DNA from: Methanocella conradii HZ254
GTDB taxonomy: Archaea; Halobacteriota; Methanocellia; Methanocellales; Methanocellaceae
Direction of reading: 5' to 3'
Length of the DNA: 64,000 bases
Assembly (NCBI RefSeq): GCF_000251105.1
Contig: NC_017034.1
Location: forward strand, 2,170,001 to 2,234,000
Below the pieces are notes generated by a model, which saw nothing but the letters and a program-made list of their open reading frames with translations, was not told where the DNA came from and made no database searches. Below, piece after piece: positions 1-9,406 of the stretch; position 1 is the stretch's first letter; every line of letters starts with the position of its first letter. A program made the position numbers and the translations under genes.

Positions 1-833
1 GGGCCATCGCATGCGCCATAGACCTCCGTACGGAGGTCGAGGTCAACCGGGGCGGCAATGGCATACACATCCATTCCGCTTTCAAGGACGACCCGGATAA
101 AAACCCCTATATTAAGATGGCTATAAAAAAAGTGCAGCAATACGTTGATATAAAAAATTTGAGCGTAAAGGTCTCTTCCACCATACCCATCGCGTCCGGC
201 CTGGGGTCGTCGGCGGCGGTCACCGTCGCCACAATTGGGGCGCTTAACGAGGAGTTTCAGGTGGGCCTTAGAAAGGAAGAGATAGCCCTCATGGCATACC
301 AGACAGAGCTTGAGGTTCAGGGGGCGGCGAGCCCGACGGACACGTTCGTCTCGACCATGGGGGGCACTGTCATCGTGCCCGACAGGAAAGTGCTGCCGCC
401 CATAAGCTGCGGCATCGTGGTCGGGCACACGGGAATCTCGAAATCAACCGCCAGGATGGTCGCCAGGGTGAGGGCGCTAAAGGAAAAATATCCCGACGTA
501 ATAGGCGGCATCATGGATTCCATAGGCTGCATCTCTGTCAGGGGCGAGGATTTAATAAAAAAGAATGATTATCGTTCGATAGGCGAGCTCATGAACGTCA
601 ACCAGGGGCTTCTTGACGCTTTAGGCATCACTATCCCGGAGCTATCCTTACAGATCCACGCCGCACGACAGCACGGCGCGTATGGCGCCAAGGTCACCGG
701 CGCCGGAGGAGGAGGATGCATGGTGGCCATCTGTGACGAGAAGAAATGTAAAGAGATCGCCACGGCAATTGGCCGCTCATATGGGGATAGTTTTATAACT
801 CGCTCGACGTCCGAGGGGTTGATCATCAAATGA
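1..833 (+). CDS. mvk: mevalonate kinase, 5' end outside the window
   Basis: Phosphorylates mevalonate in the archaeal isoprenoid-lipid pathway; a cytosolic GHMP-family kinase. The reading frame is open from base 3 and begins inside the protein at A-I-A-C-A-I-D-L, so roughly the first 25 residues, including the usual N-terminal PGK.LFGEHAVVYG segment, lie upstream. The ATG at 117 is internal and not the real start. The GHMP ATP-binding loop is visible as PIASGLGSSAAV, and the C-terminal glycine-rich motif as VTGAGGGGCMVA. The stop overlaps the ATG of the next gene by four bases (ATGA), which implies translational coupling with isopentenyl phosphate kinase. Confidence 0.95.
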   Translation, partial: AIACAIDLRTEVEVNRGGNGIHIHSAFKDDPDKNPYIKMAIKKVQQYVDIKNLSVKVSSTIPIASGLGSSAAVTVATIGALNEEFQVGLRKEEIALMAYQTELEVQGAASPTDTFVSTMGGTVIVPDRKVLPPISCGIVVGHTGISKSTARMVARVRALKEKYPDVIGGIMDSIGCISVRGEDLIKKNDYRSIGELMNVNQGLLDALGITIPELSLQIHAARQHGAYGAKVTGAGGGGCMVAICDEKKCKEIATAIGRSYGDSFITRSTSEGLIIK

Positions 834-1594
834 CGATAATACTCAAGATTGGCGGCAGCGTGCTGACGGACAAGAATAAAGTATCGGCGGCGAAGCCAGA
901 GGCCATCGCGCGCGTCGCGAGGGAGGTGAGCGAGGCGCTTAGCCCGCGGCTGGTTTTGGTCCATGGGGCGGGCTCCTTCGGGCACCACCAGGCGAAGGAA
1001 TACCGGCTGAAAGATGGGCTTAACGACTGGAGCATAAAAGGCATACTGCCGACGCACAACGCAGTTAAATCTTTAAACGCGATGGTCGTGGACGCCCTGC
1101 AGATGAGCGGCGTGGACGCGCTGCCGGTGCACCCGCTTTCTAATTGTATTCTCAACAATGGAAGGATAGAGCACATGTGCATGGAGGCCATAACGAGGAT
1201 GCTGCGCGCGGAAATCGTCCCGGTGCTTCATGGCGACGTAGTCATGGACACGGCAAAAGGCGTGGGCATCCTATCTGGCGACCAGCTCGTGGCTTACCTC
1301 GCCAGGGCTCTTAAAGCAGACAGGGTGGGCATCGGCACCAACGTGGATGGAGTCTTAAGGAATGGCAGCGTAATAAGGGAGCTCAAGCCAGCAAACATAA
1401 GGGAAGTTGAAAGCATCCTATCTGGCTCAGTAGGAGTAGACGTTACGGGGGGCATGTACGGTAAAATAGCAGAGCTGATGGCGTTGGCCGGGGAGGGCAT
1501 ACCCTCGGTCGTATTCAATGCGGAAAAGCCGGGCAACATCGTGAAATTCTTGAGGGATGACCTGGCTGAAGGCACACTCATAAGCGGAGACTGA
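830..1594 (+). CDS. ipk: isopentenyl phosphate kinase
   Basis: Converts isopentenyl phosphate to isopentenyl diphosphate, the last ATP step of the archaeal modified mevalonate route. It is an amino-acid-kinase-fold enzyme of 254 residues, normal for the family. Visible motifs are the N-terminal KIGGSVLTDK nucleotide loop, HGAGSFGH near residues 45-51 followed by H52 (the family's catalytic/substrate His region), and VDVTGGMYGK in the C-terminal nucleotide-binding part. The start overlaps the mevalonate kinase stop, and the isomerase gene follows after three bases, so the three genes form a tight isoprenoid operon. Confidence 0.95.
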   Translation: MTIILKIGGSVLTDKNKVSAAKPEAIARVAREVSEALSPRLVLVHGAGSFGHHQAKEYRLKDGLNDWSIKGILPTHNAVKSLNAMVVDALQMSGVDALPVHPLSNCILNNGRIEHMCMEAITRMLRAEIVPVLHGDVVMDTAKGVGILSGDQLVAYLARALKADRVGIGTNVDGVLRNGSVIRELKPANIREVESILSGSVGVDVTGGMYGKIAELMALAGEGIPSVVFNAEKPGNIVKFLRDDLAEGTLISGD

Positions 1595-1597
1595 AGT

Positions 1598-2671
1598 ATG
1601 GTGACCTCGAAGAGAAAGATGGAGCACCTGGACATCTGTACCAGGGAAAACGTGGAATCGAAGGGCAGCGGGTTCGAAGACATCGAATTCATACACCGGT
1701 GCCTTCCTGAAATAAATAAGTCCGAGATTTCAACCAGCACCACTTTCTTAGGCCACAGGTTCAACGCTCCGCTGATGATAGCTTCAATGACCGGCGGCCA
1801 TCCATGCACGATGGAAGTGAACGCGAACCTGGCGATGGCGGCCGAGGAGCTGGGGCTGGGCATGGGCGTGGGCAGCCAGAGGGCGGCGCTCGAGGACCCA
1901 AAGCTGGAGGACACTTACCGGATAGTGCGGGATAAGGCGCCCCACGCGTTCATATACGGCAACATTGGCGCGCCCCAGCTATCCGAGTATACCATAGAGG
2001 ACATCGAGCGTGCGGTAAGCATGATCGACGCCGATGCCATGGCGATTCACCTGAACTTCCTTCAGGAGGCGATACAGCCCGAAGGAGAGGTAGATGCCAG
2101 GGGCATCATAGACAGGATTGCGGCAATCGCAGAAGGCCTGTCAGTGCCGGTTATCGTGAAAGAGAGCGGCGCGGGCATCTGCCATGGCGACGCCTATATG
2201 CTGAAAAAGGCCGGCGTAGCGGCCCTTGACGTGGGCGGCAGAGGCGGCACGAGCTGGGCGGGCGTGGAGGTCTTCAGGGCACGCATGGAGCAGGACAGCA
2301 TTAGCGAGCACCTGGGGATAAAGTTCTGGGATTGGGGCATCCCTACCGCCGTGAGCATCGTCGAGGCTGACATCGGGCTTCCTTTGATAGCGACGGGCGG
2401 CATAAGGGATGGCGTCATGGTGGCGAAAGCGCTGGCATTGGGCGCGTCCATGAGCAGCGTGGCGCTGCCGCTCGTGTCTGCCGCAAGGATAAGCTCCGAG
2501 AAAGTGAAGAGAACGCTTGAATTGTACATAGAGGAGCTAAAGGCCGTGATGTTCCTTACCGGCTCCAGGACGCCGGAGGAGATCAGGCGTGCCCCGATTA
2601 TAATCTCGGGGAAAACGAGGGACGCGCTGGAGGCGAGAGGGTTTAACTGGAAGGCCTTCGCCCAGCGCTAG
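1598..2671 (+). CDS. fni: type II isopentenyl-diphosphate delta-isomerase (FMN, NADPH)
   Basis: Interconverts IPP and DMAPP using reduced FMN. It is 357 residues, the usual length. Features seen are an N-terminal RK..HLDIC segment, the MIASMTGGHP flavin-site motif, HLNFLQEAIQPEG with the glutamine and glutamate expected at the active site, VKESGAGI, DVGGRGGTSWAGVE (FMN phosphate/substrate loop) and ATGGIRDG. It sits three bases after the isopentenyl phosphate kinase gene, whose product is its substrate. A short GC hairpin follows the stop before the RNase J gene. Confidence 0.96.
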   Translation: MVTSKRKMEHLDICTRENVESKGSGFEDIEFIHRCLPEINKSEISTSTTFLGHRFNAPLMIASMTGGHPCTMEVNANLAMAAEELGLGMGVGSQRAALEDPKLEDTYRIVRDKAPHAFIYGNIGAPQLSEYTIEDIERAVSMIDADAMAIHLNFLQEAIQPEGEVDARGIIDRIAAIAEGLSVPVIVKESGAGICHGDAYMLKKAGVAALDVGGRGGTSWAGVEVFRARMEQDSISEHLGIKFWDWGIPTAVSIVEADIGLPLIATGGIRDGVMVAKALALGASMSSVALPLVSAARISSEKVKRTLELYIEELKAVMFLTGSRTPEEIRRAPIIISGKTRDALEARGFNWKAFAQR

Positions 2672-2678
2672 AGGTAAA

Positions 2679-2692
2679 GGCCTTTTTAGGCC
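2679..2692 (+). other. small hairpin between fni and RNase J genes
   Basis: GGCCT-TTTT-AGGCC, a perfect 5-bp stem eight bases after the fni stop. It could be an intercistronic processing or pausing site. It is short, so this is only suggestive. Confidence 0.35.
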
Positions 2693-2711
2693 AATAAAAA
2701 GGTGCTAATCA

Positions 2712-4049
2712 ATGAGAGATGTTGGAATAATAGCGGTCGGCGGCTACGAGGAAGTAGGCCGGAACATGACCGCCATACGTGTTGGTAAAGAGATAGTCAT
2801 CATGGATATGGGCATACGGCTGGACCGGATCCAGATCCATGAGGAGACAGAGATAGAGAAGCTGCATTCGCTGGACCTTATAAAGATGGGAGCGATACCT
2901 GACGATAAGGTCCTGAATAACGTGGACGCAAACGTCGTGGGCATAGTCTGCACCCATGGCCACCTTGACCATATCGGCGCGGTGCCAAAGCTGGCGCACA
3001 GGTATAAGTGTCCGATAATATCGACGCCGTTCACCACGGAGCTTATAAGGCAGGAGATCGAGTCAGAGAGGAAGTTCGAGGTGGCCAACAAGCTGATACC
3101 GCTGGACTGCGGGAAGATCCACGATCTCTCGAGGAACCTATCTGTCGAGCTTATCAGGGTGCAGCATAGCATAGTGGACTGCGCCTTCGCGGCGCTGCAT
3201 ACGCCGCATGGCATCATACTTTATGCGTGTGACTTCAAGATAGACCGGACGCCCACGTTAGGCGATGTTCCCGACTTCAAGAGGCTCAAGCAGCTCGGCA
3301 AGGAGGGGGTGCTGGCCATGATCACCGAGAGCACAAACGTGGACCGCTCGGGCAAGACGCCCTCCGAGCAGATAGCCAGGGATATGGTCTGGGATGCCCT
3401 GCTGGGCACCGAGGAGACCGAGAGCGGCGTGCTCGTGACGACCTTCTCATCGCATATCGCCAGGCTGAAATCCATAATCGAGGCGGCCGAGAAAATGGAC
3501 CGCACGCCTGTGCTTCTTGGCAGCAGCATGGAGAGGTACTACGGTACGGCCATTAAGATGGGCTATGTGGAAAAGCCCGATAACTTACAGATATTCGGCT
3601 ATCGCCGCTCCATCGAGAAGGCGGTGAAGCAGATAATGAAAGAGGGCAAGGATAAGTACCTCCCCATCGTGACGGGCCACCAGGGAGAGCCTGACGCCAT
3701 CCTGGGAAGGATAGCGAGCGGAGAGCTGGACTTCAAGCTGGAGAATGGCGACAAGGTGATATTCTCGGCGAACGTCATACCTAACATGCTCAACCAGGCG
3801 AACCGTTATGCCTGCGAGACCAAGCTGAGGATGAGGGGCGCCCGTATCTATGATAACGTGCACGTTTCCGGGCACGCATACAAGGAGGACCACTGGGAGC
3901 TTTTAAGGATGGTCAAGCCAGAGCACGTCATACCTGCCCACGGCAACATGCACATGCACACCGCCTATATCGACATGGCCGAGGACACGGGCTATGAGTT
4001 CGGGCAGACTGCGCACATCCTGCGAAATGGACAGGAGCTTACCCTTTAA
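2712..4049 (+). CDS. rnj: archaeal RNase J family ribonuclease
   Basis: Metallo-beta-lactamase/beta-CASP nuclease expected to degrade mRNA 5' to 3'. At 445 residues it matches the euryarchaeal RNase J size without the bacterial C-terminal domain. The zinc motif THGHLDHIGAVP is at residues 81-92, further ligands lie in VQHSIVDC and YACDFKID, and the beta-CASP part ends with SGHAYKEDHW and PAHGNMHMH. It follows the isoprenoid genes by 40 bp and precedes gltX by 18 bp. This linkage of RNase J to isoprenoid genes is recalled from other euryarchaea. Confidence 0.9.
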   Translation: MRDVGIIAVGGYEEVGRNMTAIRVGKEIVIMDMGIRLDRIQIHEETEIEKLHSLDLIKMGAIPDDKVLNNVDANVVGIVCTHGHLDHIGAVPKLAHRYKCPIISTPFTTELIRQEIESERKFEVANKLIPLDCGKIHDLSRNLSVELIRVQHSIVDCAFAALHTPHGIILYACDFKIDRTPTLGDVPDFKRLKQLGKEGVLAMITESTNVDRSGKTPSEQIARDMVWDALLGTEETESGVLVTTFSSHIARLKSIIEAAEKMDRTPVLLGSSMERYYGTAIKMGYVEKPDNLQIFGYRRSIEKAVKQIMKEGKDKYLPIVTGHQGEPDAILGRIASGELDFKLENGDKVIFSANVIPNMLNQANRYACETKLRMRGARIYDNVHVSGHAYKEDHWELLRMVKPEHVIPAHGNMHMHTAYIDMAEDTGYEFGQTAHILRNGQELTL

Positions 4050-4067
4050 GGGTAGTCATCATGTTGT

Positions 4068-5795
4068 ATGGAGCATCATTACATGGATACCCGGGAAATA
4101 GAGCTTATCGCCAGAAAGCTGGCGCTTCAGAACGCCTACAAGTATGGTAAAGCCCCCCAGGCAGGGGCGGTCATGGGTAAGCTAATGGGCACGCATCCTG
4201 AATTGAAGGCACAGGCAAAGGAATTAATGCCTATCATCCAGAAAGCCCTGGCAGAGATCGGACAGATGACAAATGATGAGGTAAAGTCAGAGCTAGAATC
4301 CATCGCTCCGGAGCTCATCGAGGAGCTTCACGTTAAAAAAGAAACAAGGAGGGGGCTGCCAGAACTGGATATTTCGAATGTAAAGCCAGGGCAGAAGGTC
4401 ACCTTGAGGATCGCCCCGAACCCGAATGGGCCTCCATCGCTGGGCAACGCCCGCGGCATAATCGTCAACTACGAGTACGCCCGGATGTACGATGGCGTCT
4501 TCATTATGCGGTTCGACGACACGGACCCGTCCATTAAAAAACCCATGCTAGAGGCCTACCAGTGGTACGTGGACCAGGCGAAGTGGCTGGGCTGCCCGCC
4601 TGATAAGGTGGTCATCGCATCCGATAGGCTTCCGCTTTACTACGAGTACGCTGAGAAGCTCATCGAGATGGGCAAGGCTTACGTTTGCTTCTGCGATCAC
4701 GATACCTTCAAGGAGCTTAAGGATAAGGGCGAGCCGTGCCCGCACCGGGACGCTCTCCCTGAGGAGAACATGAAGAACTGGCGGGCCATGCTTAACGGGG
4801 ATTTCGAGGAGAAGGTTGTGCTCCGGATAAAGACGGATATAAGGCATAAGGACCCAGCCTTACGAGACTGGGTGGCTTTCCGCATAGTTAGGGAGGAGCA
4901 CCCGCGCGTGGGCAAAAAATACCTGGTGTGGCCCATGCTAGACTTTGAGTCTGCTATGGAAGACCACTTTTTGGGCGTCACCCACATAATCCGCGGTAAG
5001 GACCTCATGAAGACCGCCGATAAGCAGCGCTATGTATATAAGTATTTAGGGTGGGAGTACCCGAAGGTTTACCACTGGGGGAGGGTGAGGCTGCTCGGCT
5101 TCGGCAAGTTTTCCACAAGCGTCATGAAGAAAGGCATAGAGGCCGGGGAATACACCGGCTGGGATGACCCGAGGCTGCCCACGGTGGCTGCCCTCAAGAG
5201 GAGGGGGTTCGAGCCAGAGGCGATCAGGAATGTCATGGTGAACATGGGCGTGACGGAGACCGATATCGAGTTTAGCATGGAGACGCTCTACGCCGAGAAC
5301 AGGAAGATAGTAGACGCTAAGGCGAACCGCTATTTCTTCGTGAATGACCCTGTTGCCTTGAGGGTTAAGGGTGCCCCGCAAACGACTGCGAAGGCTCCGC
5401 TGCACCCGCTCGACCATGCCCGCGGCTTCAGGGAAATACATGTCGATGAGAACCCAGAAGTGCTGGTTACCCTGGCCGATAAGAACGCTTTCAGGGTGGG
5501 CGACATCATACGCCTTAAGGATTTATATAATGTAAGGCTTACCTCAATGGAGCCATTCGAGGCAGAGTATGTCGGCAATGACCTTTCTGTTTTGAAGCAG
5601 GGCGCCAGGATAATACACTGGGCGCCGGTAGATGGCCTGCCCGTCAGAGTCCTGGGCCCGGATAGGGAGTACCATGGCGTAGCTGAGCGTGGGGTGCATA
5701 ACGAGCTTAACAACGTCGTCCAGTTTGAGAGGTTCGCGTTTTGTAGGATAGACTCTATCAATAGAGTCGTGGTCGCCTATTATACGCACCCTTAA
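4068..5795 (+). CDS. gltX: glutamyl-tRNA synthetase, archaeal type
   Basis: Charges tRNA-Glu, and probably tRNA-Gln for later amidation. The 575-residue protein has an archaeal N-terminal helical extension (about 1-100), a Rossmann catalytic core and a beta-barrel anticodon-binding half. The HIGH box reads NPNGPPSLGNARG, so both histidines are absent; I recall the same SLGN/TLGS form in related methanogen enzymes. The KMSKS region is KFSTSVMKKGIEAG, followed by WDDPRLPT. The ATG at 4083 is an alternative start giving MDTREIE; neither start has a strong ribosome-binding site. An 18-base palindrome, GACTCTATcaATAGAGTC, lies near the 3' end at 5751-5768 within coding sequence. Confidence 0.95.
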   Translation: MEHHYMDTREIELIARKLALQNAYKYGKAPQAGAVMGKLMGTHPELKAQAKELMPIIQKALAEIGQMTNDEVKSELESIAPELIEELHVKKETRRGLPELDISNVKPGQKVTLRIAPNPNGPPSLGNARGIIVNYEYARMYDGVFIMRFDDTDPSIKKPMLEAYQWYVDQAKWLGCPPDKVVIASDRLPLYYEYAEKLIEMGKAYVCFCDHDTFKELKDKGEPCPHRDALPEENMKNWRAMLNGDFEEKVVLRIKTDIRHKDPALRDWVAFRIVREEHPRVGKKYLVWPMLDFESAMEDHFLGVTHIIRGKDLMKTADKQRYVYKYLGWEYPKVYHWGRVRLLGFGKFSTSVMKKGIEAGEYTGWDDPRLPTVAALKRRGFEPEAIRNVMVNMGVTETDIEFSMETLYAENRKIVDAKANRYFFVNDPVALRVKGAPQTTAKAPLHPLDHARGFREIHVDENPEVLVTLADKNAFRVGDIIRLKDLYNVRLTSMEPFEAEYVGNDLSVLKQGARIIHWAPVDGLPVRVLGPDREYHGVAERGVHNELNNVVQFERFAFCRIDSINRVVVAYYTHP

Positions 5796-5858
5796 ATCCC
5801 ATTTATCGGCCAAATTTCGCTATGCGTTTTTATATTTACACGGATTTATGGTAACTGA

Positions 5859-7130
5859 GTGATGGCCGGTATGATGGGAAAGCATGAAGATGGGGGCTTG
5901 CAGGAGCAGCTCAATAAGGCGAGTGAAATCGTGAACATGGTGCTGGAAATCGGCATGAGCGGGGCACGGGCCCGGCATGCTGAAGAGCAGCTCTATGATG
6001 TCCTGCAGACGTTGAGAGGCAATTTAAATGCGGATTTTATTACGATTTTGCTTAGAGAGGATAAAAACCTGGCCGCCATAATGGGCTTTGGCGAGGGGTG
6101 GGAGACGGCGGAGGGTTTTATAGAGCCCATAGGCCAGGGGTTCGCGGGCAAGATCGCGGAGACAAAGGAGCACCTGTACGTGCATGACGCCCGGGTGGAC
6201 CCCATCGTTATAAGCCCATATATTAAGAGCGCCGGCATCCGCTCAATGCTGGGCGTGCCCCTGCTTTATGGCGGCGAGCCCGTCGGCGTCCTCCAGCTTG
6301 GCTGGAAGGGCACGCATCCATTCAGCGAGATGGAGCTTAAGATATTAAACGTGGCCGCAGAGAGGTGCGCTTCTGCCATAGTCATCTCGCGAATGTGCGA
6401 GATTAATGATGACTTGAATGCCCAGGCTTGCATGTATCTGGATATAATCGAGCACGACCTTAAGAATTTAAATAAGGTCATGCATGAGGACCTGGATAGC
6501 GTGCTGTCGATACCCGACCTGGACAGGGACGTGAAGGATACCATTGAAGGCGTGAAGCGGGACCTGAGGGAGAGCGAGACTATTGTCGATAACGTGAGGG
6601 TCCTATATCACACGCTGAACGAGGACCTACCCATCGAGACGATGGACCTGGACTCGCTCATCCAGGATGCCATAAAAGAAGTGGAGTGGCCTGAGACGAA
6701 GAACGTGGGCATTCATTACGCTCCGGAGATGGGCCGCGTTGTGAATGGTACGATATTGCTGAAAGACGTTTTTTATACGCTGGTTAATAACGCGATAATG
6801 TGTTCTCGTGGCGATGCGGTAATTGATATTAGTGTGGGTAAGGTGCACGTTGACAGGCAGCCCTTTTATATCGTGTCGGTCATTGATGATTCGCAGGCCA
6901 TTCCTGATGACGTGAAGGAGGAGCTTTTCGATTTTCATTTTGGCGTTAGTCAGGCGCATGGGAAGGCTTTGCCTTTGTTTCTCGTTAAGCTGATAGTCGA
7001 TAGGATGGGGGGCTCTATAATGGTGGAGAACAGGGTTCCTGGTGACTATAGGAGGGGTAGCGTTTTTAGGGTTGTGTTGCCTGCCATTGAGGCTGCTGTG
7101 ATTCCTGAGGTTGAGCCTGTCTATCGCTAG
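5859..7130 (+). CDS. GAF-domain sensor histidine kinase-like protein with degenerate ATPase boxes
   Basis: Soluble 423-residue protein with no membrane segment. A GAF domain spans about residues 50-175 (LRGNLNADFITILL to NVAAERCASAI). A dimerisation/phosphoacceptor-like helix follows with DIIEHDLKNLN, H199 being the candidate phospho-histidine. An HATPase-like region occupies about 275-410. Its N-box (TLVNNAI) is recognisable, but the usual DxGxG G1 box reads DDSQAIPDD, and the G2 region GKALPLFLVK keeps little of the glycine pattern. It may sense a ligand without efficient kinase activity. No response regulator gene is adjacent. The 3' end is 3 bp from the convergent surface-protein gene. 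Confidence 0.7.
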   Translation: MMAGMMGKHEDGGLQEQLNKASEIVNMVLEIGMSGARARHAEEQLYDVLQTLRGNLNADFITILLREDKNLAAIMGFGEGWETAEGFIEPIGQGFAGKIAETKEHLYVHDARVDPIVISPYIKSAGIRSMLGVPLLYGGEPVGVLQLGWKGTHPFSEMELKILNVAAERCASAIVISRMCEINDDLNAQACMYLDIIEHDLKNLNKVMHEDLDSVLSIPDLDRDVKDTIEGVKRDLRESETIVDNVRVLYHTLNEDLPIETMDLDSLIQDAIKEVEWPETKNVGIHYAPEMGRVVNGTILLKDVFYTLVNNAIMCSRGDAVIDISVGKVHVDRQPFYIVSVIDDSQAIPDDVKEELFDFHFGVSQAHGKALPLFLVKLIVDRMGGSIMVENRVPGDYRRGSVFRVVLPAIEAAVIPEVEPVYR

Positions 7131-7133
7131 GTT

Positions 7134-7892
7134 TTATCTTTTTCTTTTTCTGGTTATTATGGCGATGGTTGTTATCCCTGCTATTGTTAGTAGTGCTGTG
7201 TAGCCTGGTGCTTGTGTTTTTTGTGTAGTTGGCACTGGTGTTGGGGTTTCACTGGAGCTTATTTTTTCTTTTGTTGTGGCGTTTGGCGTCTGTGTTGGCG
7301 CTTGTGTGGGCGTAGTTGTTGGATAGGTTGTTTGGGCGCTTGTTGTGGTGGGTTTTATAGGTTGTTGTGTCGGTGATCGCGTGGGCACGGGTGTTGGGGC
7401 GGGAGTGGAGGTTGGAGTTGGCTCTGGCGTTGGGGTGGGAGTGGGAGCAGGGGTTGGGGTAGGTGAAGGCGTAGGCGTTACTGTACTATTAGGAGATGGG
7501 GTGGGCGTTGGTGTAGGCGTAGGAGTGGGTGTGGGAGTAGGAGTAGGGGTGGGAGACGGTGCAGGCAAATCAATGTTCAGGTTAATCTGCTTCGAGCCCA
7601 TGGATGTGACAAACCTGCCAGATGAGGCAGATGAGCCATTATACGAAGCGACCACTTCCGTCTCGATACCCGTGCTAAGCGTGAGAATAAAATAGCCATT
7701 CGGAAATGTGGAGGTTTGCTGGCCTCCTCCAGTTACTGAGACGCCGCCAGTCGGCACGCCATCCACGGTAATCGTTCCCGTTATTACGCAAACGCCTATC
7801 GCCTGGGACATGGCTGCAGGAGCTATATGGCTAAAAGCAGCCATAAGCGCTACTAATAATATCATGCCCTTTTCGACGACTTTCGCCATCAT
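7134..7892 (-). CDS. secreted TP-repeat surface protein with PGF-CTERM-like tail
   Basis: 252 residues. The order is an N-terminal signal peptide (about residues 8-30), a small beta-rich domain of about 80 residues resembling carboxypeptidase-regulatory or Ig-like folds ([17 protein letters not shown]), then about 90 residues of (Thr-Pro)n-rich low-complexity linker, and finally APGY, a hydrophobic helix and RKRKR. That last tripartite end resembles the archaeosortase A signal PGF-CTERM, with Tyr replacing Phe. The likely fate is export, linker O-glycosylation and lipid anchoring at the cell surface. Start chosen at the first ATG, with GGAG eight to ten bases upstream; a second Met follows immediately. 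Confidence 0.75.
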   Translation of the reverse strand: MMAKVVEKGMILLVALMAAFSHIAPAAMSQAIGVCVITGTITVDGVPTGGVSVTGGGQQTSTFPNGYFILTLSTGIETEVVASYNGSSASSGRFVTSMGSKQINLNIDLPAPSPTPTPTPTPTPTPTPTPTPSPNSTVTPTPSPTPTPAPTPTPTPEPTPTSTPAPTPVPTRSPTQQPIKPTTTSAQTTYPTTTPTQAPTQTPNATTKEKISSSETPTPVPTTQKTQAPGYTALLTIAGITTIAIITRKRKR

Positions 7893-8154
7893 CTACGTGC
7901 TCCGCCTCTCACATACGCCAATGGGTATGGCCAAGAATATTTGTCAAACAATATATTAATAAATATATATTTATTAAATTATGGCTTTTTTGCTAGAGAG
8001 TAAAAGCCAAAATAATTGTGGAATCAGCGAAATCAGGGCAAATCACCGATAAATGCCCACCATACGCCAAACATTCAGATAACAAAAAAACAAACAAAAC
8101 ATTATAACAAATTTTTATATAATACGTACACCTACCTTAAATAAAGGTTTTTTC
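7893..8154. promoter_or_regulatory. divergent AT-rich promoter region
   Basis: Separates the leftward surface-protein gene from the rightward TPR gene. An almost pure A/T stretch lies at about 7948-7982. A TATA-like TTTTTATATAAT at 8112-8123 suits the TPR gene, which starts at 8155. No ORF or RNA is evident. Confidence 0.5.
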
Positions 8155-9405
8155 ATGGCAAAAGGAGACTCAAAAAGAACAGGCCAAAAAAACACTTCAC
8201 ATGGAAATGAGGACGTTTCTGGCATATTTAAAGCCGCCCAATCACATATGATTGAAGGCAGCATTGACGAGGCGATAGCCGATTTCGAGGAAATACTTAA
8301 AAAAGATATAAAATACGAGCCCGCATATCTGGGCCTGGGATTGGCGTATCTCGCCAAAGGCGACCTCAACGCATCGCTGAAAAAGTTTAACGAAGCGCTG
8401 GCGATAGACCCGCACTCCATAGAATCCCGATTATCATTGGCGCTGACATACCTTTACATGCAAAAATACGCGGATGCAAAGCGTGAATTTAAAGAGGTCT
8501 TAAAAATTGAGCCTGACAACTTTTATTCGCGCCTATACCTTGGGGACATATACGCTTCGGAAGATGAATATGAGAATGCAAAAAGCGAATACAGGGAGGC
8601 TTTACGCATAGAGCCTGACAGCTGGGAAGCCCATTTTAAGATGGGGTCTACCCATGTGCTCTCCATGGAGTTCGAGGATGCAGCCAAAGAGCTAAGGGAG
8701 GCCATAAGGCTAAAGCCAGATGAGGCGCTGGTCCACAGCACCATGGGAAATACGCTGTCCCTCATCGGGGAACTGGATGAGGCGATAAAGGAGTGTGAAG
8801 AGGCCGTAAGGCTGGACCCGTGCGATGCGGAATATCACCATAGCCTTGGCATCATCTTAATGGAAAAAGGCGAGACGAATAGGGCACTGGCGGAATTAGA
8901 GGAGGCCATCAAGCTTGACCCGCGTGATATTGACGCTTATTTTATATCCGCGAGCATTCACTTTGAAAAGGAGGAGAACGGAGAAGCCATAGGCCTGCTA
9001 CAAGAGGCCGTAAAAATCAGCCCTGATAGCCCTGATGCCCACCATAACCTCGCCATTGGCTATCTTCAGGTCGGCTCGATAGGGGACGCGATAAAAGAGT
9101 TTATCGAAGCCCTCAACCTAAACCCGGACGACATTGATACGCGATACGACCTCGCAAAGCTATACATTGAGCTGGGCCTTTATAGCCTCGCCAGGACTGA
9201 GCTGGAAGAGATACTCGAGGCCGCCCCTGGCGAAACGCTGGCAGAGAGTATGCTGGGCATCGTCGATACTCTGGAAGGGATCGAGAAGGGTACGGCTAAG
9301 CTTGCATCGGTGAATCGGCCAAAAAAGAAAGCTAAAGCCATGAAGATAAAAAAGAAGCCGAAAGTTAAGGATGGAAAGAGGGGCAATAAGGCTAAGAAGA
9401 AGTGA
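8155..9405 (+). CDS. TPR-repeat protein with basic tail
   Basis: 416 residues made largely of tandem 34-residue tetratricopeptide units from about residue 25 to 375 (repeated patterns such as YLGLGLAYLAKGDLNASLKKF and A..LDP). They are followed by a very lysine-rich tail of about 35 residues (KKKAKAMKIKKKPK...KKK). TPRs are protein-binding scaffolds, and the tail could bind nucleic acid or membranes. There is no signal peptide. Start by ATG after a weak AAAGG site. A near-perfect palindrome follows the stop. The partner is unknown. Confidence 0.75.
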   Translation: MAKGDSKRTGQKNTSHGNEDVSGIFKAAQSHMIEGSIDEAIADFEEILKKDIKYEPAYLGLGLAYLAKGDLNASLKKFNEALAIDPHSIESRLSLALTYLYMQKYADAKREFKEVLKIEPDNFYSRLYLGDIYASEDEYENAKSEYREALRIEPDSWEAHFKMGSTHVLSMEFEDAAKELREAIRLKPDEALVHSTMGNTLSLIGELDEAIKECEEAVRLDPCDAEYHHSLGIILMEKGETNRALAELEEAIKLDPRDIDAYFISASIHFEKEENGEAIGLLQEAVKISPDSPDAHHNLAIGYLQVGSIGDAIKEFIEALNLNPDDIDTRYDLAKLYIELGLYSLARTELEEILEAAPGETLAESMLGIVDTLEGIEKGTAKLASVNRPKKKAKAMKIKKKPKVKDGKRGNKAKKK

Positions 9406-9406
9406 T

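Noticed and set aside
7345..7695. Plus-strand Val/Gly-repeat ORF
   Set aside because: Antisense of the Thr-Pro linker; repeat composition alone keeps it open.
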